Source of the DNA: Bacteriovoracaceae bacterium UBA4097
Lineage (GTDB): Bacteria; Bdellovibrionota; Bacteriovoracia; Bacteriovoracales; Bacteriovoracaceae
DNA: 22,440 nt
Direction: 5' to 3'
Assembly (NCBI GenBank): GCA_002381765.1
Contig: DFXX01000029.1
Span: 1 to 22,440, forward strand
Shown: positions 1 through 7,912 of the stretch, one piece after another
Layout: every line of letters starts with the position of its first letter
Position numbering within the stretch: position 1 is the first letter of the stretch
Program-made: the position numbers and the translations under genes
The notes under the pieces: model-generated
Database searches by the model: none
What the model was told of the DNA's origin: nothing
What the model saw: only the letters and a program-made list of their open reading frames with translations

Positions 1-246
1 AAGTTCTTCCTTAAAAAGTATGATGGTGCTATTACTGCTGGTGCTTCGCCTCGTGCCTCCATCTGGCTGTATAAGATTGCTCGATTTAAGGCATTTATGG
101 ATGGGAAAGATTTTGTGACTCCGGAGCATATACTATCGATAGTTCCATCTGTTCTCGGACATAGAATAATTCCTTCTTATGAAGCTCAAATCGATAAGCT
201 AAACACAAGGAATATTGCTGCAGCAATTGCGGCCAATGTGATTTAA
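1..246 (+). CDS. MoxR-family AAA+ ATPase, C-terminal fragment
   Basis: This is the last 81 codons of a gene that begins upstream of the window, ending in TAA at 244-246. Near the start it shows GASPRASIWL, followed by an alpha-helical stretch and then VTPEHILSIVPSVLGHRI. This is the typical end of MoxR proteins (GASPRA, a helical lid, then a VLxHRI motif). MoxR ATPases are chaperone-like AAA+ enzymes thought to act on von Willebrand A (vWA) domain partners. The DUF58 gene starts two bases after the stop and vWA genes follow, the standard MoxR operon arrangement. The ATPase core with the Walker motifs lies outside the window, so activity cannot be judged here. Confidence 0.88.
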   Translation, partial: KFFLKKYDGAITAGASPRASIWLYKIARFKAFMDGKDFVTPEHILSIVPSVLGHRIIPSYEAQIDKLNTRNIAAAIAANVI

Positions 247-248
247 GT

Positions 249-1094
249 ATGAACCTTAAGGAGATCGAGCGCGTTGTTGGGATGATCCAGGCGCACATAT
301 TCAAGAATTCCAATGCCTATGCGACAGGTATATTGAAGTCACATTTCAGGGGCTCTGGTCTTCAGTTTCGAGAGCACCAAGTTTATGTGCCTGGTGATGA
401 TGTGCGCTTTATCGATTGGAAACTTTCCGCGAGATCTTCTAATACCTATATCAAAACCTTTGAAGAAGAGCGCAACGTTGAAATAGTGGTCTTCCTTGAT
501 TTAAGCCACACGATGCTCTACGGCTTTGAAGGAGTCTCTAAGCTGCAAGCTGCAATCGAAGTCGTGGGACTACTATATCTCTTAGCAGGTCAGACCCATG
601 ATCTTATTAGGGTCATTATCTGGGGTAATAAGGTTATCAGCCTACCTCCCAAAAAAGGCAAAGAAGGACTTACTTTTTTCATTTCTTATCTAGAGAAGTT
701 AGGATTATTAGATAATGAGGGTAAAGTTATTCTCGAACAACCGGTCAATCTAAATACCCAGTCTGAGGAAGATAAGATTGTGCAAATTAAGTCATTCTTG
801 GCGAGAAGAAAAGAAGTGATTTATTTAGGAGATATGAGCCTCATTAAGAATCGCATTACTTGGGGTAAAATACTCGATAAAAGAAACATGCACTGTTTTA
901 AGGTCTATTCTCCCATTGATAAAAATAACTCCTTCCCTTTTCTTATTAAGGCCAAAAATCCTATCGATGGTAAATCGTTGACAACCGATGTGAAGGGCCG
1001 AGAGATCATCGACCCATTAGTAATTAAAGAGAGATATAAAGAACTTGGGGTTCATGAAAGATATCTTGAAAAATTCATAAAAGAGTTAGTGTGA
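249..1094 (+). CDS. DUF58 domain protein of the MoxR/Bat operon
   Basis: The 281-residue protein carries the DUF58 signature at about residues 46-73: VPGDDVRFIDWKLSAR followed by YIKTFEEER. Directly after it comes a MIDAS-like motif, D84-L-S86-H-T88, where the family usually has DxSxS. Length is normal for DUF58 proteins (about 290 residues). There is no signal peptide or clear membrane segment, so it is probably cytoplasmic. DUF58 genes regularly follow moxR, and the products are thought to be MoxR clients or adaptors, but the biochemical role is not settled. The start ATG is two bases after the moxR stop and the end overlaps the next gene by four bases, which supports translational coupling. 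Confidence 0.88.
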   Translation: MNLKEIERVVGMIQAHIFKNSNAYATGILKSHFRGSGLQFREHQVYVPGDDVRFIDWKLSARSSNTYIKTFEEERNVEIVVFLDLSHTMLYGFEGVSKLQAAIEVVGLLYLLAGQTHDLIRVIIWGNKVISLPPKKGKEGLTFFISYLEKLGLLDNEGKVILEQPVNLNTQSEEDKIVQIKSFLARRKEVIYLGDMSLIKNRITWGKILDKRNMHCFKVYSPIDKNNSFPFLIKAKNPIDGKSLTTDVKGREIIDPLVIKERYKELGVHERYLEKFIKELV

Positions 1095-1855
1095 AAAAGG
1101 TTCTAATTTTATTACTCGTAAGCTTTGCAAGCTTCTCTGTATTCTCTGCTACTGATTTGAAGCTTTTATTTGATACGCCTGAAGTTAAGCAAGGTGAAAT
1201 TGTCAATGCCACATTGCTAATATCGATGAATCAAATGCAAGATCTTAATCTTTCCAAACTCGAGAATAAAAGCCTGGCAGAGACAATTTATTTTATGAAG
1301 ATCTCTCCTTCTGTTAAAAAAGAAGGAAGAGAAGACCTTGAAGCTGAAGTTAAGGTTATATTCACCAAAGTACCTGAGACAAATGGCCTAACCGGTAAGA
1401 TAAATGATTTAGATATCCGGCTTTCCTGGAACGAGCTTAAAGTAGAAGCTACGGAAGGAGCTCAGGAGCTACTTTGGGGAAATTTTGAGATACCAAAAGA
1501 AACTAAGCTCGTACTTTGGACCCTATTGACTCTCTTGGTAGCGACGATCCTCGCTTTAATAATTCGCCCACTCATTAAAAAACACAAGCAGAAAAAAGCT
1601 CACAAAGAAATAATGATAAAACGAAAAGATGAGTTGCTGAGTTGTGGAGACTATGATGATGTTGTAAAAATCTGGCAACAGAGACAAGAATATATCTCCC
1701 ATTTTCCTCATATCTTAGAGCCTTTTAAAAAATTGGAAAAGGATCTCTATAAACATCAGTTTAAGCCAAGGCAAACAGAACAAGAAAAACTAGAAATCAT
1801 GGATGCCTACAGAACATTTAAACGCTCAATCGAGGGAGGATTTATTGGAATATAA
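1091..1855 (+). CDS. Hypothetical single-pass membrane protein in DUF4381-like position
   Basis: I do not recognise a family with certainty. The 254-residue product starts at GTG, which overlaps the DUF58 stop, with AAGAG five bases upstream. It opens with a signal peptide (MKKVLILLLVSFASFSVFSA, cleavage after about residue 20). A beta-rich periplasmic part of about 110 residues follows, then one membrane helix at about 138-160, a basic stop-transfer stretch (KKHKQKK) and a helical cytoplasmic tail of about 85 residues. In many MoxR operons a short DUF4381 membrane protein sits exactly here, between DUF58 and the first vWA gene. This protein may be its counterpart with an added exported domain, somewhat like a small BatD. 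Function by context: a membrane component of the MoxR/Bat complex (inference). Confidence 0.7.
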   Translation: MKKVLILLLVSFASFSVFSATDLKLLFDTPEVKQGEIVNATLLISMNQMQDLNLSKLENKSLAETIYFMKISPSVKKEGREDLEAEVKVIFTKVPETNGLTGKINDLDIRLSWNELKVEATEGAQELLWGNFEIPKETKLVLWTLLTLLVATILALIIRPLIKKHKQKKAHKEIMIKRKDELLSCGDYDDVVKIWQQRQEYISHFPHILEPFKKLEKDLYKHQFKPRQTEQEKLEIMDAYRTFKRSIEGGFIGI

Positions 1856-2822
1856 ATACCCTCTTTTGATTTGGCTAGGTGTTCTTGGCGGATTAGTTTG
1901 GGCCTTGGACTATTGGAAGGTCTTCCATAAATCCAAGCTTTTTTTTCCACAACAAGATCATGATCTTGACTGGTGGAAACAGGCATTGAGGACACTTTTT
2001 TTTGTGACGGGCATCGCAGGTTGGGCCTTTCTGAGCTATTCATTAATGCAACCTCGTAAGCCTCAGAAGTTTAGTCCTAGTAATATTGAAGTTAATGACA
2101 TTGTTCTCTGTATCGATGTGTCTCGTTCTATGCTGGCGGAAGACATTAAGCCCAACCGTCTGGAAGTAGCTAAGCAGCGTATTAGAGAATTTGTTGCGAT
2201 GAGGCCCACCGATAGGATATCTGTCATCATTTTTTCTGAGAAAGTTTTTACACTCCTTCCCCTGACCACCGATCCATCTCTAGTTGACCAGATTCTTTCT
2301 GAGATTTCGATTGGTTTTCTTGGCTCAGGTACTAATATAGGAGATGGACTAGGCCTATCGGTAGCTCGTGCAGCAAATAGTGAAACGAAGAATAAAGTCA
2401 TCGTGCTACTTACTGACGGTGTTTCCAATGTCGGCAGCATGACTCCGCTACAAGCGGCAGAAGAAGCTAAAAAACATGGTATTAAGGTCTATACCATTGG
2501 GTTAGGTACCGATGATGACGCCAGAATTCCAGTAGGTAACGGAATCTTCGGAACCCAGTATCAGCTAATCCCGGGTGGCTCCATTGATTATAAAACCCTC
2601 AAACAGATTAGTGATCTCACGGGTGGAAAGTTTTATCCGGCAAAAAGTGATCAAGGTTTGAAGGAAATTTTAGCGGATATTCAGAAGTTAGAGAAAACGG
2701 AAATTAAAGTTAATCACCAGATTATCTATGAAGAGCTGTTTTATTTCTATCTCTTGTTAGGAGTTGGTCTCCTCTTTGGAACAGAGAGCTTAAAAAGATT
2801 ATTACTCAAGGATGTGGTATGA
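1845..2822 (+). CDS. batA: BatA-like von Willebrand A membrane protein
   Basis: I prefer the TTG start at 1845, because AGGGAGGA at 1833-1840 is an excellent ribosome-binding site for it and the upstream overlap falls to 11 bases. The ATG at 1803 in the same frame would add 14 polar residues and has no good site. From the TTG start the protein has 325 residues: membrane helices at about 6-22 and 48-66, a vWA domain at about 83-280, and a C-terminal helix at about 298-312. A complete MIDAS metal site is visible: D91-V-S93-R-S95, T163 and D191 in LLTDG. This is the BatA (aerotolerance operon) layout. Such proteins are thought to assemble with MoxR and the other Bat proteins at the inner membrane in envelope stress responses. 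The gene ends in an ATGA overlap with the next one. Confidence 0.88.
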   Translation: MEYKYPLLIWLGVLGGLVWALDYWKVFHKSKLFFPQQDHDLDWWKQALRTLFFVTGIAGWAFLSYSLMQPRKPQKFSPSNIEVNDIVLCIDVSRSMLAEDIKPNRLEVAKQRIREFVAMRPTDRISVIIFSEKVFTLLPLTTDPSLVDQILSEISIGFLGSGTNIGDGLGLSVARAANSETKNKVIVLLTDGVSNVGSMTPLQAAEEAKKHGIKVYTIGLGTDDDARIPVGNGIFGTQYQLIPGGSIDYKTLKQISDLTGGKFYPAKSDQGLKEILADIQKLEKTEIKVNHQIIYEELFYFYLLLGVGLLFGTESLKRLLLKDVV

Positions 2823-4573
2823 ATTTCTTGCACCTCGAGTACTTACCAGTGTTAGTAGGTCTCATTTTTATATTTGCCCTGATGGTATATATCTTTGAAA
2901 AGAAGTTTTTTAAACTTGTAAAAACCTATTGGTTCTATAAGCGAAGCATCTTAAGCGTAATTTCTAGCTTCTTATTTGTTTTGGGTATGGGTGGATTACT
3001 TTTGGCCCTTTTAGACGTCAGAGGACCTGAAGAAAAAATTAAAATGCCTGTCCCTTCGGAACGAACCATCATACTTATCGATACCTCGGCAAGTATGCTA
3101 GCCGAGGATGTAAAGCCCAGCCGACTTCAGAAGGCAACCCTTATTGCCAAGCACTTTGCCAGAAAAGCAGCGGGCCATCAAATATCGGTAGTGGTCTTTG
3201 CTGAAATCCAGAAGAAAATTGTTCCCTTCACCAATGACTTGGATCTCATTGATTCACGTCTAGAAAGTGTAAAAGGACTTCGTAATCATTATGGTTCATC
3301 TGCTCTTTCACTAGCTCTCCAGGAAAGTATTCAATACTTTAAAGAGGGCGGCGGTAAATTAGCTGGAAATATCCTAGTTCTTACAGATGGAGAGGAAACA
3401 GCTGGAGGGATAAATCTTAAAATTCCTCCGGAAATTCATGTCGCTCTCGTTGGAATTGGTACCACTCAAGGGGGAAGAATTCCTCTGGACGATACCAATG
3501 GCTTTCGCTTCGGGTATAAAAAACATCGTGGCCAGGATGTTATAACGAAGTTGAATGAGGATTTTTTCAAAGTTGCTGCATCTGATATATCTTCCGCGAA
3601 GTACTGGCTTGCTAGCTCTTACTCTCTTCCTTCAGATGAAATTCTAAGTTTTTTTACCGGGGAAAAGGTCAAGGGTCTAAACGAGCAGGATATGGTCATT
3701 CGGCCAGTTCTTATGGAGTGGATAGTCGTTCCAGCTATTATCCTTATTATGCTTTCTCAATTCCTCAAAGCAGTCAGAATTTTCTCCCTGGGTCTTCTAC
3801 TCTTGATTGCTCCTGTTCACAGTAAAGAGGTCAAACTATCAGAAGAAATCATCATGAAGATGGAAGAACTTCAGAATGGAAAACTTAACCAACTGGAGAG
3901 ACTGAAGCTCGCTGATGAAATCTATAAGTCGGGATTAAAAGAGGAAGCCCTGACGCTTTATAATGAAAATCTAGACTCTACAAAAGTTGATCAACATTTG
4001 CCTCCTGAAGCTTATCTTAACTATGGAACTGCTCTTTTGGATAAAGGACAAACCAAGGAAGGTCTTGAAACCTACGGCCACCTGCTGGACTCTCTCCCGG
4101 ATGGATCTGAAAAGAAGAAAGAAATCCAATCTCTTATTGAGAAAAATACCGTCACTCATTTCAGACAGCAGGAAGAAAAAAAGCAGCAACAAAAGAAAGA
4201 TCAACAGAAGAATAAGGATAAAGATAAGAAGAACGAAGGTTCTCAGGAACAGTCTGGCCAGGACCAAGGAAATAATGACAAGCAGCAGTCCAAAGAGGGC
4301 AAGAAACCGGAAGATCAGAATGATAAAAAAGATCAAGAGGGTGACAAAGATAAGAACGATGAGGGTAATCAGGACGATGAAGATAAAGATGGTGATGATG
4401 CCAAGAAGGATGAGCAGGCAAATAATGGTGATCGAAAACCGCTTCCACCTAAGAAATTACCCGCTAAATTAAAACAGCTTCTTTCAGATGATCGTCAATT
4501 GCAGAAGCAAGTTATTGAGAATGGAACTCGTGATCTCAACAAGAGCAAAGACCGCAAGAGTAAGGACTGGTAG
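2819..4573 (+). CDS. batB: BatB-like vWA protein fused to TPR and charged tail
   Basis: The 584-residue protein has four parts. Two membrane helices lie at about 8-26 and 46-65. A vWA domain at about 82-265 has an intact MIDAS (D88-T-S90-A-S92, and D190 in LVLTDGEE). Hydrophobic segments follow at about 300-316 and 320-333. The last of these, ending APVHS-KE, resembles an internal signal peptide. After it come TPR-like helices (about 355-440) and a very hydrophilic K/D/E/Q/N-rich tract (about 450-545), then a short conserved-looking end. BatB followed by or fused to a TPR (BatC-like) module is known in Bat operons. It is clearly paralogous to the preceding protein: both share SMLAEDxKPxRL after the MIDAS. 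The start ATG overlaps the batA stop. Confidence 0.88.
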   Translation: MNFLHLEYLPVLVGLIFIFALMVYIFEKKFFKLVKTYWFYKRSILSVISSFLFVLGMGGLLLALLDVRGPEEKIKMPVPSERTIILIDTSASMLAEDVKPSRLQKATLIAKHFARKAAGHQISVVVFAEIQKKIVPFTNDLDLIDSRLESVKGLRNHYGSSALSLALQESIQYFKEGGGKLAGNILVLTDGEETAGGINLKIPPEIHVALVGIGTTQGGRIPLDDTNGFRFGYKKHRGQDVITKLNEDFFKVAASDISSAKYWLASSYSLPSDEILSFFTGEKVKGLNEQDMVIRPVLMEWIVVPAIILIMLSQFLKAVRIFSLGLLLLIAPVHSKEVKLSEEIIMKMEELQNGKLNQLERLKLADEIYKSGLKEEALTLYNENLDSTKVDQHLPPEAYLNYGTALLDKGQTKEGLETYGHLLDSLPDGSEKKKEIQSLIEKNTVTHFRQQEEKKQQQKKDQQKNKDKDKKNEGSQEQSGQDQGNNDKQQSKEGKKPEDQNDKKDQEGDKDKNDEGNQDDEDKDGDDAKKDEQANNGDRKPLPPKKLPAKLKQLLSDDRQLQKQVIENGTRDLNKSKDRKSKDW

Positions 4574-4575
4574 AT

Positions 4576-6249
4576 ATGAAATGGATTCTTATATTACTTT
4601 CAATCGTATGTTTTTCATCGGCCATGGCAGATGAAGTTAAGGTAGAAATTAATCCTCAAAAGCCTGTTGCAGGCGAGGTCTTTCAGGCCTATTTTCGCAT
4701 TTTTACAGAATCTGATGAAGAGCCTTCAATCAATTTTAGTCCAAGTGGTGTTGAAGTCGTTGGTAAGTCAAATCAGGGTATTTCTACTCGCACTATATAT
4801 GCCAATGGGAAATTAAGCGTCACGCGTGAAATGACCTATGTCTATGACCTGGTTGCCTCGAAGGCTGGCAATGGGGCCCTGAGAGATATTACAGTTCAGT
4901 TAGGTACTAAGACACTTAGGCATCCCATGATTTCTTTAAGAGTTTTAAAGGAACCAGAGGTTCAACCAGAAGTCTTTATTATGGCGGATGTGCCAAAAAA
5001 GAAATTATTTTTAGGGGAGGGAGTAGTCGTTCGTTACTATCTTTACAGTAAGGTTAACGTAACGAATATAGATGTTAAAAAGTATCCGAAACTTTCTAAT
5101 TTTCTTAAAAGATTTTTACAGGAAGCTGATCGCTCAGAGAGAGTTACCGTAGATGGCCAGCTCTATCTACGTAACCAGATCTATGCTGCTAAGCTCTTTC
5201 CAGAAAAAGTGGGAACTCTTAATGTGGACTCTATCCATTTGACTGTAACCTACCCAAACATTCGGTCAGGTGATCCTTTTGCTGCCTTTGGAATGAGTAG
5301 AGATCTCAGAACTAAATCGATTTACAGTGAAGCCGTTAAGGTAGAAGTAAGGCCAGTTCCTGCTCCGACACCTCCTGACTTTACGGGTCTAATAGGTAAA
5401 CATGATTTTGATATTCAATTTGGGCAGAATAAGTTGATCGTGAATCAACCTTTAGAGGTGACCTTAACCGTCACCGGTGGTGGCGCACTTGAAAACCTGG
5501 AAGCTCCCCGCTTTCTGAAAAATCCAGCCTTGGAAGAGTTTGAGACAAATGGGGATTTAAAGATAGCCAATGCAGATCAAGGGACTAAATCATTCAATTA
5601 TACCTTTCTGGCCAAGAACAATGTAACCATACCAGCTACTGAATTAACTCTGAGTTACTTTGATCCTGAGAGCGAGAAGTTTATTCCAACTGTGCTCACT
5701 ATACCCGAGATTGTCATTGCTGGGGGAAGTAGAAGCCAGATTCAAGAGAAGACTCCTCCTCCTGTTGCCGGAACTAAGAAAAAGACCAGTATCCCAAGAG
5801 AAGAAGCACCTCCTTCTTTGGCGTCTCCTCTTTCAACGAATAAATCGACTATTGAAACCTGGCTTCCGTATGTGAATTCAACTCTTTCACTTTTGGCTGT
5901 GCTCTTGGCATTAGGTTGGTTCATAAGAAAAGATAGCTTAATTCATTTTCAGACTAAAGGATCGGTACCTGCTAAGTTCCGCAAGGGTGAATTCTCTCTT
6001 GGTGAATTTACTAAATGGCTTAGCCCGGCCATTCAGAAGACGGCAAAGTCTCCTTTGACTATTATTAATGAATCTGAATTGACCCCTGAAGCCAAAAGGT
6101 ATTTCATTGATTTGTTGAATTCGAATGATTATAAGGATTACTCTTCTGATAAAGCTCAGATGAAGTATCAATATAATGCGAGTCACTTTAAACAGTTGAG
6201 CCGCTATATAGAGAGTGTCAAAAATGAAAGTCCTTCACAGCCTTCTTGA
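4576..6249 (+). CDS. batD: BatD-like exported, membrane-anchored protein
   Basis: The 557-residue product begins with a signal peptide (cleavage probable after SSAMA, residue 18). A long beta-sandwich-rich region opens with VKVEINPQKPVAGEVFQ, like the BatD/oxygen-tolerance family start. A proline-rich stretch at about 390-415 leads to a single membrane helix at about 430-450 and a cytoplasmic tail of about 100 residues. BatD proteins are large exported partners of the vWA proteins BatA and BatB, possibly forming their periplasmic part; the molecular function is not known. The gene starts two bases after batB and its last 26 bases overlap ribF. Family assignment rests on layout, opening motif and context. 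Confidence 0.83.
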   Translation: MKWILILLSIVCFSSAMADEVKVEINPQKPVAGEVFQAYFRIFTESDEEPSINFSPSGVEVVGKSNQGISTRTIYANGKLSVTREMTYVYDLVASKAGNGALRDITVQLGTKTLRHPMISLRVLKEPEVQPEVFIMADVPKKKLFLGEGVVVRYYLYSKVNVTNIDVKKYPKLSNFLKRFLQEADRSERVTVDGQLYLRNQIYAAKLFPEKVGTLNVDSIHLTVTYPNIRSGDPFAAFGMSRDLRTKSIYSEAVKVEVRPVPAPTPPDFTGLIGKHDFDIQFGQNKLIVNQPLEVTLTVTGGGALENLEAPRFLKNPALEEFETNGDLKIANADQGTKSFNYTFLAKNNVTIPATELTLSYFDPESEKFIPTVLTIPEIVIAGGSRSQIQEKTPPPVAGTKKKTSIPREEAPPSLASPLSTNKSTIETWLPYVNSTLSLLAVLLALGWFIRKDSLIHFQTKGSVPAKFRKGEFSLGEFTKWLSPAIQKTAKSPLTIINESELTPEAKRYFIDLLNSNDYKDYSSDKAQMKYQYNASHFKQLSRYIESVKNESPSQPS

Positions 6250-7159
6250 TATATCCACAAATGATGCTCCTCCTATTGGACTTACCATCGGGAATTTTGA
6301 TGGAGTTCATATAGGTCATCGTCAACTACTGACCAAGATAAAAAGTGATTGCTTGGAGAAGGGTTTAAAGTTTGTTGTTGTGACTTTTGCTCCCCATCCT
6401 CAGAAGATTTTACAACCTGGTAAAGAAAGATTTCTAATCAATAGCTATGAGACTCGCAGATCACTCCTTTCTGATTTAGGAGTCGACTACCTGGTTGAGG
6501 TCATGTTTACACGCGATTTTAGTACTCTTTCTCCTGAAGCATTTTTAACAGATTATTTGCTGATCTATCCAAAACTCAAAAACATGTATCTGGGATATGA
6601 TTTTGCCTTTGGCGCTAATAAAGAGGGTGGCTTTGATCTCGTGAAAACGATCTGTGAAGATCGAGGCATTAAAGTTGAAATACAACCGAAGTTTGAATTT
6701 AAAAATCAAGTCGTCTCATCGAGCCTCATTAGAGAAAGAATTTCTAGTGGGAATTTAAGTGAAGTAAGAGATATTTTGGGGAGAAACTTTTGTCTGGAAG
6801 GTGTGGTGGTTAAAGGTGAAGGTAGAGGAAAACGGATTGGCTTTCCAACAGCAAATATCCAGGTTAATCCCGATCTCATCGTTCCTCAGAAGGGTGTTTA
6901 TGTGACTCGGACCTGTTATGAAGGTATGACCTATCAGTCTGTTACCAATATTGGAAATAATCCAACCTTTAAAGACACCAATCAAATTCATATCGAAACC
7001 AATATTCTTGATTTCGATAATGATATCTATGGCGAAAATCTTGAGATTGAATTTCTAAGCAAAGTAAGAGACGAAAGAAAATTTGCCACGGTAAATGATC
7101 TGATTGAGCAAATCAAGCTAGATGTACAATTCTCTCGGGACTTTTTGAGAATTAAATGA
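6224..7159 (+). CDS. ribF: Bifunctional riboflavin kinase/FAD synthetase RibF
   Basis: RibF makes FMN from riboflavin and then FAD, in the cytoplasm. I chose ATG 6224 (311 residues, normal length), with GAGAG at 6211-6215 as ribosome-binding site; an in-frame GTG at 6215 is the alternative. The N-terminal adenylyltransferase domain has GNFDGVHIGH at residues 23-32 and SSSLIRERI at about 165-173. The C-terminal flavokinase domain has GRGKRIGFPTAN at 200-211, NIGNNPTF at 242-249 and the likely catalytic glutamate E258 in IETNILDF. All key motifs are intact. It overlaps batD by 26 bases and its stop overlaps the next start, so it is probably cotranscribed with the Bat genes. No FMN riboswitch could fit, as there is no intergenic leader. 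Confidence 0.95.
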   Translation: MKVLHSLLDISTNDAPPIGLTIGNFDGVHIGHRQLLTKIKSDCLEKGLKFVVVTFAPHPQKILQPGKERFLINSYETRRSLLSDLGVDYLVEVMFTRDFSTLSPEAFLTDYLLIYPKLKNMYLGYDFAFGANKEGGFDLVKTICEDRGIKVEIQPKFEFKNQVVSSSLIRERISSGNLSEVRDILGRNFCLEGVVVKGEGRGKRIGFPTANIQVNPDLIVPQKGVYVTRTCYEGMTYQSVTNIGNNPTFKDTNQIHIETNILDFDNDIYGENLEIEFLSKVRDERKFATVNDLIEQIKLDVQFSRDFLRIK

Positions 7160-7869
7160 AGTTAGCTCTTATTGGTTATCCTATCGATCATTCTTTATCT
7201 CCTTCCCTTTATAAAGAATTCTTAAAGGACAGACTAGAATCCTATGATCTTCTTTCTTATCAAAACCCAAATGATGTTCCTCATGTGAGTGAACTTGCTA
7301 AGAAGTATGATGGCATCAATATAACGACTCCTTATAAGAAGCATTTTTTGGATCAAGTGAAAATTCCTTCTCAGCTGGTTAAAGAGTTAGAAGCCATTAA
7401 TACACTTTCTTTTACTGAGTCCGGTGTTTTGGCCACCAATACCGATGCTCTGGCGGTGGAAGAAATCCTGAGGAACTATCAAGCTCACCATCCCCGTTTA
7501 CATCTTCTGATTCTAGGCAAAGGAGTGATGGCGCGGATCACGCAACTTATCTGCGATAAATTAGGCATAAGTTATATAACCCTTTCACGCTCCCCGCTAT
7601 TACCCGACATAAGCAGACTGGATTTAAGAAGCTATCGCAAAGAGGATGTCCAGAATATCATTATCAATGCTTGCTCCCGGAGTTTCATCTTCACCGGCAT
7701 GCTTAATTCAGAAGATATTTTTTGGGATTATAATTACTCCTTCCTACCCCATTCAAGCACCTTACCATTGCAGGTGAAATCTTACATCGATGGTCAAGAA
7801 TTACTCCGGTTGCAGGCAAGGTCCGCCATAGCATTTTGGGCAAAAACTAACCCTAAACTTAAGTACTGA
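7156..7869 (+). CDS. aroE: Divergent, short shikimate dehydrogenase (AroE-like)
   Basis: AroE reduces 3-dehydroshikimate to shikimate with NADPH. This protein is only 237 residues against about 270 for the family, but the substrate-site residues are present: SLSPS (S14, S16), NITTPYK (T57, K61), N82, NTD (D97) and a C-terminal glutamine at Q220 in the DGQELLRLQ segment. The dinucleotide-binding loop is unusual: GKGVMA at 121-126 replaces the usual GxGGAx. The usual SRT/NRT motif appears as SRS (144-146), and the NATSxGM segment is not recognisable. It may therefore be a functional AroE with altered cofactor binding, or a specialised relative. The ATG overlaps the ribF stop by four bases. A 43-bp gap with inverted repeats separates it from pilB. 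Confidence 0.82.
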   Translation: MKLALIGYPIDHSLSPSLYKEFLKDRLESYDLLSYQNPNDVPHVSELAKKYDGINITTPYKKHFLDQVKIPSQLVKELEAINTLSFTESGVLATNTDALAVEEILRNYQAHHPRLHLLILGKGVMARITQLICDKLGISYITLSRSPLLPDISRLDLRSYRKEDVQNIIINACSRSFIFTGMLNSEDIFWDYNYSFLPHSSTLPLQVKSYIDGQELLRLQARSAIAFWAKTNPKLKY

Positions 7870-7886
7870 ATAATCCGAAGTATAAT
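7859..7886 (+). promoter_or_regulatory. Candidate sigma70-type promoter for pilB
   Basis: A perfect TATAAT lies at 7881-7886. The best -35 is weak: TTAAGT at 7859-7864, with a 16-base spacer. Transcription would start near 7893, giving a leader of about 20 bases. The perfect -10 in the only gap between aroE and pilB makes this plausible, but the poor -35 suggests it may need an activator or may not be used. Confidence 0.4.
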
Positions 7887-7910
7887 CATACTATCAGGGG
7901 TTTATTCAGT
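7865..7910. repeat. Nested inverted repeats in the aroE-pilB gap
   Basis: A perfect nine-base inverted repeat, ACTGAATAA at 7865-7873 and TTATTCAGT at 7902-7910, surrounds the whole gap. Inside it a second repeat, AGTAT (7879-7883) and ATACT (7888-7892), is separated by four bases and contains most of the -10 box. The pilB AGGGG lies in the space between inner and outer repeats. Read as DNA this could be an operator; in a read-through RNA it would hold the pilB ribosome site in a structured region. Confidence 0.6.
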
Positions 7911-7912
7911 TT

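Noticed and set aside
3971..4472. Open frames on both strands inside the charged tail of the batB-like gene
   Set aside because: They arise from the biased A/G-rich codons of the K/D/E/Q tract and give arginine/lysine-rich or leucine/phenylalanine-rich low-complexity products.
6180..6224. FMN riboswitch before ribF
   Set aside because: There is no leader; ribF starts inside the batD gene.
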